A DNA stretch of 64,000 nucleotides from FEB-25 sp963726315 (GTDB lineage Bacteria; Chloroflexota; Anaerolineae; Anaerolineales; UBA4823), in assembly GCA_963726315.1 (NCBI GenBank), contig CAVSBZ010000005.1, positions 124,001 through 188,000 of the forward strand, in the 5' to 3' direction. The stretch's first letter is position 1. Each line of letters starts with the position of its first letter. The translations under genes were made by a program, and so were the position numbers. A model generated the notes under the pieces. It searched no databases. It was not told where the DNA came from and saw only the letters and a list, made by a program, of their open reading frames with translations. Of the stretch, positions 33,943-41,558 are shown in pieces.

Positions 33943-35364
33943 CTACTCCTGTACTTTCGACCATTGGGTGTGGAAGACACCGCGCTGGTCGACGCGCTCA
34001 TAAGTGTGGGCACCAAAGAAATCACGCTGTGCCTGGATCAGATTTGCCGGCAGGTGGGTCGAGCGCAGACTGTCGATATAAGCCAGAGCTGACATAAAAC
34101 CGGGTACGGGGATGCCCAACCCGGCGGCAGTCAGGACCATCCCGCGCAGGTCATTGAGGCGCTCGGTCAGCGCCTCACCGAGCAGAGGATCCAATAGCAG
34201 GTGAATTAACTCAGGCTGCTTGCGATAGGCGTCGCGGATCGGCTCAAGCAGCCCAGAGCGGATGATGCAGCCTCCCCGCCAGATCCTGGCGATGGCAGAC
34301 AGGTCCAGATTGTAACCGTAGGCTTTGGAAGCTGCAGCCAATTGAGAAAAACCCTGTGCATAAGTCAAAAGAGTGGCAGCGTACAGCCCCCGCCGGGCTT
34401 GCTCGATGACTTGATTTCGTTCGACCTTCTGATTAAGTATCGGTGCCCCAAATTTCTGGATGATGGCGGCGCGTTGGTCTATTAGTCCCGACAAGTTGCG
34501 CATGACCACGGCGGTGTCGATGGTGGGTGTCGGGACGTGCAGGGCGAGCGCATCCTGGGAGGTCCACATGCCGGTTCCCAGCTGGTGAGCAGCATCCAGC
34601 ACTACATCCAGAAGACGCTTGCCAGTAATCTCATCCACTTTTCGGAAGATATCGGCGGTGATCTCCATCAGGTAACCATTCAGCTCTGCCTGGTTCCAGC
34701 CCGAGAATATCTCCCCAAGCTCGTCATCGGTCAAACTCAGGCCACGCGAGAGCAGGTCATAAGTCTCGGAGATCAATTGCATCAGACCGTACTCTATGCC
34801 ATTATGCACCATCTTGACGTAATGACCTGCGGAGTGTGGTCCGAGATAAGTCACGCAGGGTTCTCCATCCACGTGGGCGGAAGCTGCCTCCAGGATATCC
34901 TGCACACGCTGGTAGGCGATTGTGGGTCCGCCTGGCATCATGCTCGGTCCGTGGCGTGCACCTGCCTCGCCTCCTGATACGCCCATGCCAGAGAAAATCA
35001 GCCCTCTGGCTTCCAGGGTGCTTTCGCGCAGGTCGGTATCGGTGAAGTGGGAATTACCTGCATCGATGATCATGTCTCCCTGCTCGAGCAGGGGCAGCAG
35101 GTCGCGAATGACGCTATCCACGATGGGTCCCGCCGGGACAAGCAGCATAACCGCCCTGGGCGACTGCAGTGCTGATACGAAGTGGCGGATGTCTCCTTCA
35201 GCTTGCACGGGCAAACCAACCGCCTCCGCACGCAGGAGCTCCACCTGTTTGGGATCTTTGTCATAACCTGCCACGCTAAAACCGTGTTCTGCCATGTTGA
35301 GCAGCAGGTTGCGTCCCATTACCCCCAACCCCACCATACCGATACGGCATGTTCCTTCGGTCAT
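33943..35364 (-). CDS. gnd: 6-phosphogluconate dehydrogenase, decarboxylating
   Basis: A 473-residue protein of the long (GndA) type. MVGLGVMGRNLLLNMAEHGFSVAGYDKD is the nucleotide-binding fold; the Asp after VAGY and nearby Lys leave NAD versus NADP preference open. FSGMGVSGGEAGARHGPSMMPGG and HYVKMVHNGIEYGLMQLI supply the catalytic Lys and substrate site. It converts 6-phosphogluconate to ribulose 5-phosphate and CO2. AAAGGAG lies five bases before the start. It follows the HAD gene by 28 bases and is the first of the three pathway genes. Confidence 0.96.
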   Translation of the reverse strand: MTEGTCRIGMVGLGVMGRNLLLNMAEHGFSVAGYDKDPKQVELLRAEAVGLPVQAEGDIRHFVSALQSPRAVMLLVPAGPIVDSVIRDLLPLLEQGDMIIDAGNSHFTDTDLRESTLEARGLIFSGMGVSGGEAGARHGPSMMPGGPTIAYQRVQDILEAASAHVDGEPCVTYLGPHSAGHYVKMVHNGIEYGLMQLISETYDLLSRGLSLTDDELGEIFSGWNQAELNGYLMEITADIFRKVDEITGKRLLDVVLDAAHQLGTGMWTSQDALALHVPTPTIDTAVVMRNLSGLIDQRAAIIQKFGAPILNQKVERNQVIEQARRGLYAATLLTYAQGFSQLAAASKAYGYNLDLSAIARIWRGGCIIRSGLLEPIRDAYRKQPELIHLLLDPLLGEALTERLNDLRGMVLTAAGLGIPVPGFMSALAYIDSLRSTHLPANLIQAQRDFFGAHTYERVDQRGVFHTQWSKVQE

Positions 35365-35392
35365 TTTTCTCCTTTAGATGGTAGTTTATGTA

Positions 35393-36010
35393 TCAGGATG
35401 AAATTCCCAGCGCAGTGAGCTTTGTGCGTGTGGTTGGAGCATCAAAGTGCAATATACCGTGGATGCCCAGGCTGTTGGCTACTTCGATAAACAAAGGCCG
35501 GTCGTCGATGTAAGCCACCTTTTCCGGCAGAGATTGGGAAACATCCAGGGCAATGCGGTATATATCCAGGTCCGGTTTGCGGAAATGCACAAAACAGGAT
35601 GATACGAAAGTATCGATCAGCTGGTCAAGGTGGAACATTTCAATACGGTAGGAGTTGATCTCCCTGCCCTCATTGCTGACAGCGATGGTTTTAAGCGGAT
35701 GCCGGTTTTTTATCGAACGCACCAGGTCGAGCATCTCAGGATAGGGTTGCGAGAGCGAAAGCATGAAAGATTTAAACTCCTCCAGCTGGAACAGGCGCTT
35801 TTGGTAGAAAACCACTCTTTGCAGGTATTCGTCCAGGCTCAATTTCCCTTCTTCATAGGTGTCGTACGTCAGGTGGTGGCGCTCTTCCATGTCAGCAAAA
35901 TCCAGCCGGAAGTGTTCGGCTGCCGATTGCCTGGCAGCACGATCCCAACCATTGGTCAGCAACACACCGCCAATATCGAGGAACAGGGTGGTGATACTGC
36001 CTTCTGCCAT
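35393..36010 (-). CDS. HAD-superfamily phosphatase (class IA)
   Basis: A 205-residue protein from ATG 36010, two bases past the NDH-2 stop. Motif I is LFLDIGGVLL: the nucleophile Asp is present and the usual second Asp is Gly, as in the YihX-like branch. A helical cap follows. AVSNEGRE (motif II), KPDLDIY (motif III Lys) and VAYIDDRPLF (motif IV) are readable. It likely dephosphorylates a small phosphorylated metabolite; YihX-type relatives act on sugar phosphates, which would fit the pentose phosphate context, but the substrate is not determined. Confidence 0.85.
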   Translation of the reverse strand: MAEGSITTLFLDIGGVLLTNGWDRAARQSAAEHFRLDFADMEERHHLTYDTYEEGKLSLDEYLQRVVFYQKRLFQLEEFKSFMLSLSQPYPEMLDLVRSIKNRHPLKTIAVSNEGREINSYRIEMFHLDQLIDTFVSSCFVHFRKPDLDIYRIALDVSQSLPEKVAYIDDRPLFIEVANSLGIHGILHFDAPTTRTKLTALGISS

Positions 36011-36012
36011 GC

Positions 36013-37278
36013 TCAACAGCCCTTCTCCGATGCTTGTTCCTGGGGCAGGGGAGTGATCAGGCGCACCACACGGTCGAAGAAGAGGTAATCCCAGGCCCAA
36101 TTAATTAAAACCGACAGACGGTTGCGGAAGCCGATCAGTCTATACAGGTGCACGCTCAACCAGATAAGCCAGGCAGGGAAGCCGGTGAAGGTAAATCTCC
36201 CCAACCGCACTACAGCCGCATTCCGCCCGGTGACCGCCAGCATACCCGGGTCCTTATACTTAAACGGCTCAGGCTCGGCTCCTTCAACTTGCCGGATGAT
36301 GCTCCTGGCAGCCCACTCCCCCTCCTGTGTTGCGACCGTGGCGATCTGTTGCAAAGGGTGTGCCTCCTGTTCCACATATGCCAGGTCTCCCACGATGTAC
36401 AGATCGTTGTTTCCTGCCACTTGCAGGGTGGGTAAGACATCCACCTGGCCATTATGGCGAGTGGGGAAATCCCATTTCTGAGGCAAGCTAATGCCCCCCA
36501 CACCTGCCGTCCAAACCACCGTCTCGGTTGGGATGGTCCTGCCATCTTTCAATATCACTGCATGTGAGGTGATCTGGCTGACAGGAGAACCCAGTTGGAC
36601 ATCGACCCCCATTTTCGTCAGGTGCTTTAGAGTGTAGTTATGTAAACGTTCGGGCACGCCGGTGAGCAGGCGATCGGTCGCTTCCAACAGCAGGATACGC
36701 ACCTGGCGAAAATCCAGCTCAGGATAGTCCTTACGTAATGGCACCCGAACCAGCTCTGCCAGCGCACCGGCATATTCAACCCCGGTTGGTCCCCCGCCGA
36801 CAATGGTGAAGGTCAGCATTTGTTCGCGCAGGGTCTCATCGGTTTCATAGCTGGCGGCTTCGAACCGGCACAGGATATGATTACGCAGCACCACAGCATC
36901 GTCCAGCGTTTTCAATGGAAAGGCATGATCTTCAGCACCAGCCACACCCAGGAAGTGAGCCTTGCTGCCCACTGAAAGGATCAGGTAATCGTAAGGGATA
37001 CGATGGCTGCCCATGCGAACCTGGTGTTGGGAGGGATCAATCCCGGTCGCCTCGCCCATCACGAAGCGGGTGTTGGCATAGCGGTGCAGGATGCTTCTCA
37101 CAGGGTAGATGATATCCTCAGGTTCCAACTCGGCAGCTGCCACCTGGTAGAGCAGGGGCAGGAAGGTGTGATAGTTATTCCGGTCGACCACGGTGACATC
37201 CACGGGGGCTCGAGCTAAAACCCGTGCTGCCCATAGACCACCAAACCCTGCTCCGACAATCACCACATTTGGGCGCAT
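36013..37278 (-). CDS. ndh: Type II NADH dehydrogenase (NDH-2)
   Basis: A 421-residue flavoprotein from ATG 37278, chosen because GAGGTGG precedes it by five bases. Two Rossmann motifs, VVIVGAGFGGLWAA (FAD) and TIVGGGPTGVEYAGALAEL (NADH), bracket the usual NDH-2 substrate region. YHTFLPLLYQVAA and VVWTAGV are also typical. The last 70 residues hold the amphipathic membrane-binding helices (AWLIWLSVHLYRLIGFRNR). It passes electrons from NADH to quinone without pumping protons. Sharing an operon with the NADPH-forming pentose phosphate enzymes suggests a redox-balancing module. The DUF488 frame overlaps its start by 19 bases. Confidence 0.92.
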   Translation of the reverse strand: MRPNVVIVGAGFGGLWAARVLARAPVDVTVVDRNNYHTFLPLLYQVAAAELEPEDIIYPVRSILHRYANTRFVMGEATGIDPSQHQVRMGSHRIPYDYLILSVGSKAHFLGVAGAEDHAFPLKTLDDAVVLRNHILCRFEAASYETDETLREQMLTFTIVGGGPTGVEYAGALAELVRVPLRKDYPELDFRQVRILLLEATDRLLTGVPERLHNYTLKHLTKMGVDVQLGSPVSQITSHAVILKDGRTIPTETVVWTAGVGGISLPQKWDFPTRHNGQVDVLPTLQVAGNNDLYIVGDLAYVEQEAHPLQQIATVATQEGEWAARSIIRQVEGAEPEPFKYKDPGMLAVTGRNAAVVRLGRFTFTGFPAWLIWLSVHLYRLIGFRNRLSVLINWAWDYLFFDRVVRLITPLPQEQASEKGC

Positions 37279-37639
37279 GCTATCCACCTCTTTTTAAGCT
37301 GTTGTTCCAGGTATGCTCTCAGTGAGACTGCATTGTTGAGCTCCAGCTCTTTTGTGCTGAAAAGCAGGGTGATATTGCCTTTACGTGCCGCATCCAATAG
37401 CGGGCGCCACCCATCAGGATTACCATCCAGCTCGTCGAAGTATCGTTTGTTGAACTCGCACCACCTATCAGGGTCATGCCCGTACCAATGGCGCAGGTCA
37501 TTACTGGGGGCTGCTTCCTTGGTCCAGGCCTCAATTTTGAGTGTTTCTTTTTTATCCCCCTGGGCCATAGACGGTCGACCAAAAACCTCTGTCCATCTTC
37601 TACTGAGGCAGGGGTGTATACCCTTTTTATACTGATCAT
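37260..37639 (-). pseudogene. DUF488 protein interrupted by a -1 frameshift at A-AAA-AAG
   Basis: The frame from ATG 37639 reads ISIKRVYTPASV, then FLVDRLWPRGIKK, the standard DUF488 start. It then loses homology. One base back, the sequence continues as ETLKIEAWTKEAAPSNDLRH, GHDPDRWCEFNKRYFDEL and LLFSTKELELNNAVSLRAYL, the rest of the family. The switch falls exactly on A-AAA-AAG (minus strand, 37553-37547) in the correct zero frame for tandem -1 slippage. A weak CTCAA/TTGAG hairpin begins five bases later. Either the gene uses programmed frameshifting or one A is missing in a homopolymer. DUF488 function is unknown. It lies between the tetR and ndh genes. Confidence 0.75.
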
Positions 37640-37648
37640 AGGCTGCTC

Positions 37649-38266
37649 CTAGCTTTCCAACAGCTGGCGCTTTAAGGTTTGTGCCAGCCAGGTCTGGTAT
37701 TCGTCTGCCGACCAGCCTGAATGCCTCACCAGCTCGTCGAAAACCACCGGAAGGCACAACGCCTGCAGGATGGCAGCCGCATGGGCTGCATCCAAACCGG
37801 AATGCAAGTGGGGTTCAAGACTAATGGCGAAATTCTGTAAGCCCTCCCGACGGCCGACCAAAGCCTGGCTTAGCTCGGCTGCGGCTCTCGGGTCGGCTGC
37901 GGCTGCCCCGGTATAGATGGCGGTCACTTCGGCACCCATCTCCCATTGCCTGCGTGTGGCTTCAGCCAGCTGTTCCAGGCGCAGCTCAGGCTGGGCAGAC
38001 TCCTGGCTGCTGTTAAGCACCTCGCGGATGTGGGTGCGTTCATGCCAGGAATCGCGTATCGCCCTCAGGATGCCACGCTTCGAGCCGAAGATAGCATAAA
38101 CCGTACTGGTGGCTACTCCGGCGCGCTCGGCAATGGCTTCAATGGTGGTGCAGATGTAGCCTTGCTCAAGGAATAACGCCTGGGCGGCAGTGACGATCAT
38201 GTCGCGGGTAGCCTGGGCTTGCCGCTGGCGGTGGGTGATTTTAACTTGATTATTGACATCTGCCAT
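37649..38266 (-). CDS. TetR-family transcriptional regulator
   Basis: A 205-residue regulator from ATG 38266 (MADVNNQ); an in-frame ATG at 38290, about eight bases after the predicted start site, is an alternative and could give a nearly leaderless message. The HTH reads RDMIVTAAQALFLEQGY, TTIEAIAERAGVATSTVYAIFGSKRGIL, a canonical TetR pattern. The ligand-binding half is helical and Ala-rich; the ligand is unknown. It is the first gene of the operon leading to ndh and the pentose phosphate genes. Palindromes cover its own start site, so autorepression and control of the whole operon are likely. Confidence 0.88.
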   Translation of the reverse strand: MADVNNQVKITHRQRQAQATRDMIVTAAQALFLEQGYICTTIEAIAERAGVATSTVYAIFGSKRGILRAIRDSWHERTHIREVLNSSQESAQPELRLEQLAEATRRQWEMGAEVTAIYTGAAAADPRAAAELSQALVGRREGLQNFAISLEPHLHSGLDAAHAAAILQALCLPVVFDELVRHSGWSADEYQTWLAQTLKRQLLES

Positions 38267-38273
38267 AAGATGT

Positions 38274-38305
38274 AGTATACCTATACTCATTATAGTTTAA
38301 CTATA
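38274..38305. promoter_or_regulatory. Two palindromes at the tetR start site (candidate operators)
   Basis: TATAGTTTAACTATA (38291-38305) is a perfect 7-1-7 palindrome overlapping the -10 box and start site. AGTATA/TATACT with a 2-base spacer (38274-38287) lies just inside the leader. Placement and size suit binding by the TetR protein encoded next to them. Confidence 0.55.
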
Positions 38306-38333
38306 TTATAGGAAGGGAAGAGGAAATTGTCAA
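38305..38333 (-). promoter_or_regulatory. Consensus promoter TTGACA-17-TATAAT of the tetR operon
   Basis: On the minus strand TTGACA (38333-38328) and TATAAT (38310-38305) are both perfect and are separated by 17 bases. Such a strong promoter is usual for genes held down by a repressor. Confidence 0.85.
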
Positions 38334-38582
38334 GAGATGGGGTTAAGAGGGGGGCGAATAGCGGATTTTATTTACAATTGTCCGAGGCAGATCCAAAGGT
38401 AAAAAAACTGCAAGCGCAGCAACTGCTTTACATCGTTTGAAAAAAAACGAAACAAAACGAAGAGCTTTTTACAAACCGGTATTAGAAGGTAACCACTGGC
38501 ATATCAGGATGTAATATCTCCTCTACCGTAGCTCAGCTTGAAGGAGTTGAGATCAAGGGCAAAAAAATGGTGGCAATTTAAT

Positions 38583-38724
38583 GTAACTACTCACCTATGA
38601 TGTCATTGCGATAAGGACGCTCTCAGAATCCGCGAATCCTTGTACACTCCGAAGTCCTTAGAAGCAATCTGCTCTGTATTTTATTCATGATCTCGAGTGG
38701 TTTTTGCTATTGGTGAGTAAATAC
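38583..38724. mobile_element. MITE-like element, copy 1 (degraded, 142 bp)
   Basis: It begins with the terminal repeat GTAACTACTCACC and ends with GGTGAGTAAATAC, an eroded inverse of it. The interior matches the reverse complement of copy 2 (50203-50368) almost throughout, but lacks a stretch of about 24 bases. There is no ORF inside and no flanking target duplication remains. Confidence 0.8.
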
Positions 38725-38819
38725 CAACACTAGAATAGAGCATTTGTACTAAATTGTCAAGTCGCAATTTCAGGTTCAGACGAAAATACGGAAAAGATAA
38801 AATCGAAATGGAGAGCGGC

Positions 38820-39182
38820 ATGGAGAGTAGTACAAAAAAACCTACTACCACTGACGAATACATCACCCAGTTCCCGGATGATGTCCAACAAATCCTGCAA
38901 AAGGTGAGAGCGGTGATCAAGGAATCAGCCCCTGGTGCGGTAGAACGGATCAGCTATGGGATGCCTGGATTTTATCTAAATGGCATGCTGGTCTGGTTTG
39001 CCGGTCATAAGACCTACATTGGGTTTTACCCAACCGGTGAAGGGATTGAGGCATTTACCAAGGAGATTTCAAGTTATAAATGGTCGAAAGGGGCGGTGCA
39101 ATTCCCTTTGAACCAGCCCATCCCGTATGACCTGATCCGCAAGATGGTGAAGTATAGGGTGGAAGCGAATAAGAAGAAATAA
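38820..39182 (+). CDS. DUF1801 (YdhG-like) protein
   Basis: A 120-residue protein. The ATG at 38820 is preferred because GGAG stands six bases before it; ATG 38808 would use that site as codons. TTTDEYITQFPDDVQQILQKVRAVIKESAPGAVERISYGMPGF and KTYIGFYPTGEG are the DUF1801 pattern, an alpha/beta fold of the YdhG/iron-chaperone-like group. The Lys-rich C-terminus (KYRVEANKKK) is also usual for it. Biochemical function is not established. The gene begins 95 bases beyond a MITE copy. Confidence 0.82.
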   Translation: MESSTKKPTTTDEYITQFPDDVQQILQKVRAVIKESAPGAVERISYGMPGFYLNGMLVWFAGHKTYIGFYPTGEGIEAFTKEISSYKWSKGAVQFPLNQPIPYDLIRKMVKYRVEANKKK

Positions 39183-39534
39183 GGGAGCGGAAATTACTGG
39201 TATGGGGGCACTCAGGCAATGAGTCAATAAGGCACTCAGGTGATTTGGGATTACGATAATTACGGTTGGAGTGATCGTAAAAAAACCGGTGTCTCTCAAT
39301 TTTTAGGTGATTTATTATATTGTAGCGATAATCTCATCACTCCACCTTCTCAATAATATAACACCCTACGCGGCTCGGATGGTCTTGCACAAACTGATCC
39401 CTGCTCATACCCCGAATTAACCATAGCACCAACATATCAAGGCTAGCATCTAGGGTTGAGAGAAAGTTAATGAACAACTTTCAGCCACTTCCTACACTTC
39501 CAGGTAATTTGGTAAACTTTTAACCAGTCCTATT
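39183..39534. other. Intergenic region between convergent genes
   Basis: About 350 bases. Two direct copies of GGCACTCAGG lie near 39207 and 39230. GGAGTGAT and ATCACTCC (about 39270 and 39336) form a distant inverted pair. No gene or clear terminator is recognised. Confidence 0.4.
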
Positions 39535-40788
39535 CTACCGCCTTACCAAGGGCAGGTGAGACCATAGGATAACCTGCAACGGGTCATATTCGTAGGCTCC
39601 AACATCACAAACGGGAACGCCATCGCCATTTCCATCCAGCGGGCGCGTAAAACCGCGCTGGTCGGTGGTGAGCGGGTTCTTCATTGCATCCAGGCATCCA
39701 TCCGGGTTTCCAGCGTCGATAGCCGGGCTACCTGCCACCAGCCGGTGAGTGAAGGTCGGACCGCCATTATACGTAAGCGGGGCAATCACGGGGTCAACGT
39801 TTAGCTGGTCGCCAGTGCCGCTGCTGAAGGTGCAGCCCATAGTATCGCCGATGAGGTTATAACCTTGTGAGTCGACAGTCCCATAACAATCTGGTCCTTG
39901 AGTACCGGCTAAATTTCCAGCCAGGATGGTATTCGCCATTACCACCTGGCCGCCATGCAGGTCGAACATAAAGATGCCGCCCCCTGAATTGTAAGCCTGG
40001 TTCCCGGTTATGGTGACGTTCCTGAGCAGCAAGGCTTGGTCACCTGTCCCGGCGTAATAAATCCCTCCACCATCATAAGAATACCCAGGGTTCTCATTTT
40101 CACTGATCGTGCTGTTTACGATACTGGCGTTCTGGTTTATTATTAAGATTCCCCCATTGCTGTTATCGCTGATGGTGCTGCCTGTTATGGATAACGGACC
40201 ATTAATACTATAAATTCCATTACCGATGTTTTTACGGAATGTACTCCAAGTCACCGTTACAGGTCCATAGCTATACATCCCGCCGCCGGTGGGATCGGGG
40301 CCGCGATTATACTGTACGGTGCTATTATCGATCGAGAGGGTGCCCCAATTGGTAATCCCACCCGAGTATTGCGTGTCTAATCCATTTTGGACGATGAAGT
40401 ACTCGATGTGAGCATTTGCCGCGGACACAATTTCAATTCCCTGGCGGGTGCCCTGCCCATCGATGGTAGTGCGACCAATGCGGTTGCCGAATGCCTGGTC
40501 CCATCCCCCGGAGAGCGAGATATCTTTATTTATATAAACAACTTCTTCGCCATAACCGTAGTAAGTCTCAGCGGTTACCTCGATTGTGTCACCTGAGGCA
40601 GCTCGATACAGGGCGCCGTCGATCGTCCCGCAGGCTGTGGGAGGGGTGAGGCAGTCATAACCATCATAGCCACCCCTGGCGACGTACAATATGCTGGCGG
40701 CGGTGGCTGGAGGAGATTTCGACGGTAGGATAAGCACCAGCAAGAACAATATGAATGCATAAAGCGAACATTTCATCAGCCTGTTCAT
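39535..40788 (-). CDS. Secreted parallel beta-helix protein with C-terminal LPLVRR
   Basis: A 417-residue exported protein. The signal peptide (about 1-31) ends in ATAAS. The domain opens with ILYVARGGYDGYDCLTPPTACGTIDGALYRAASGDTIEV, an opening frequent in Chloroflexota polymorphic-membrane-protein-like proteins. It continues as right-handed beta-helix coils (repeated NSTIS-N type rungs) and closes with a capping block, DQRGFTRPLDGNGDGVPVCDVGAYEYD. The last residues SHLPLVRR match the C-terminal peptide of other secreted proteins in the window. It probably sits on the cell surface; no catalytic residues of pectate lyases are evident. A longer paralogue lies 0.8 kb upstream. Confidence 0.8.
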   Translation of the reverse strand: MNRLMKCSLYAFILFLLVLILPSKSPPATAASILYVARGGYDGYDCLTPPTACGTIDGALYRAASGDTIEVTAETYYGYGEEVVYINKDISLSGGWDQAFGNRIGRTTIDGQGTRQGIEIVSAANAHIEYFIVQNGLDTQYSGGITNWGTLSIDNSTVQYNRGPDPTGGGMYSYGPVTVTWSTFRKNIGNGIYSINGPLSITGSTISDNSNGGILIINQNASIVNSTISENENPGYSYDGGGIYYAGTGDQALLLRNVTITGNQAYNSGGGIFMFDLHGGQVVMANTILAGNLAGTQGPDCYGTVDSQGYNLIGDTMGCTFSSGTGDQLNVDPVIAPLTYNGGPTFTHRLVAGSPAIDAGNPDGCLDAMKNPLTTDQRGFTRPLDGNGDGVPVCDVGAYEYDPLQVILWSHLPLVRR

Positions 40789-40820
40789 AGACCTTTCCTT
40801 TCCAGGGTACCATCAACCCC

Positions 40821-41507
40821 TTATGTGCCTTTTTCTCCCGGCTCGATCTTGCTCTCAGCCAGTTTCTGCTCCTGGCGGTCTTTGGCTGCCCCTGCTGCAT
40901 CACCCAATTCCTGACGGGCTTGGGCGCGGGCAGCGTAACCCCTGGCCACTCCCGGCCAATTCTCAATAGGTTCCAACACTTTAAGGGCACGCGAGGCAAT
41001 TTCGACCACTTCAGCTGGCTGCTTTACAATTAAGTCAGCATTCGCCAGGTCAGCCTGGAGGATCCAGTACCAACCCAATCCCTGCTTGTGGTCATCACTA
41101 TCTCCATTTTCGAATACCACCCGGGCGCCATCCAGCAGCGTCAAACCTTCCTTCACCTTCGCTGCGACGATGAGGTTGGTGCCGGTAGACATCAAAGACC
41201 GCCCCAGGGCGATCTCATCCCCAGATGCGCGTGCCGCGGTGATTTCGCGCATACCAATCTCGAGCGCATCCTGCGGTCGTTGAAGCATGCGCAGGATGTT
41301 CCCCTGCCGCATCAGGCAGTAGGACAACACTCTCTGCTGTTCCGCATACGCCGGGTTACCTGCCTCGAGCTCCAACGCGGTGAGTTTTGCCTCGGCATCC
41401 TGGTACGCATCCAGGGCTTTTTCCAGCTCTTCGCTCACTTCCGCATCCCATAATGCCGCTTCGATTTGGTTTTCTATCGCTTTGACTTTATCTAAATTTT
41501 CGCTCAT
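40821..41507 (-). CDS. TPR-like repeat protein, unknown function
   Basis: A 228-residue soluble, acidic, all-helical protein with a GAGAGG site before its ATG. Helix pairs with TPR-like spacing (for example EQQRVLSYCLMRQGNILRMLQRPQDALEIG and ALGRSLMSTGTNLIVAAKVKEGLTLLDGA) run through most of its length. No signal peptide or catalytic motif is seen. It lies between two secreted beta-helix genes on the same strand, 32 bases upstream of one, and might be cotranscribed; a chaperone or scaffold role is only a guess. Confidence 0.65.
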   Translation of the reverse strand: MSENLDKVKAIENQIEAALWDAEVSEELEKALDAYQDAEAKLTALELEAGNPAYAEQQRVLSYCLMRQGNILRMLQRPQDALEIGMREITAARASGDEIALGRSLMSTGTNLIVAAKVKEGLTLLDGARVVFENGDSDDHKQGLGWYWILQADLANADLIVKQPAEVVEIASRALKVLEPIENWPGVARGYAARAQARQELGDAAGAAKDRQEQKLAESKIEPGEKGT

Positions 41508-41558
41508 GCTGCCTCTCGTGGTCGGTCATTGCTGCCGGAACATTCATTGGATCAATAA

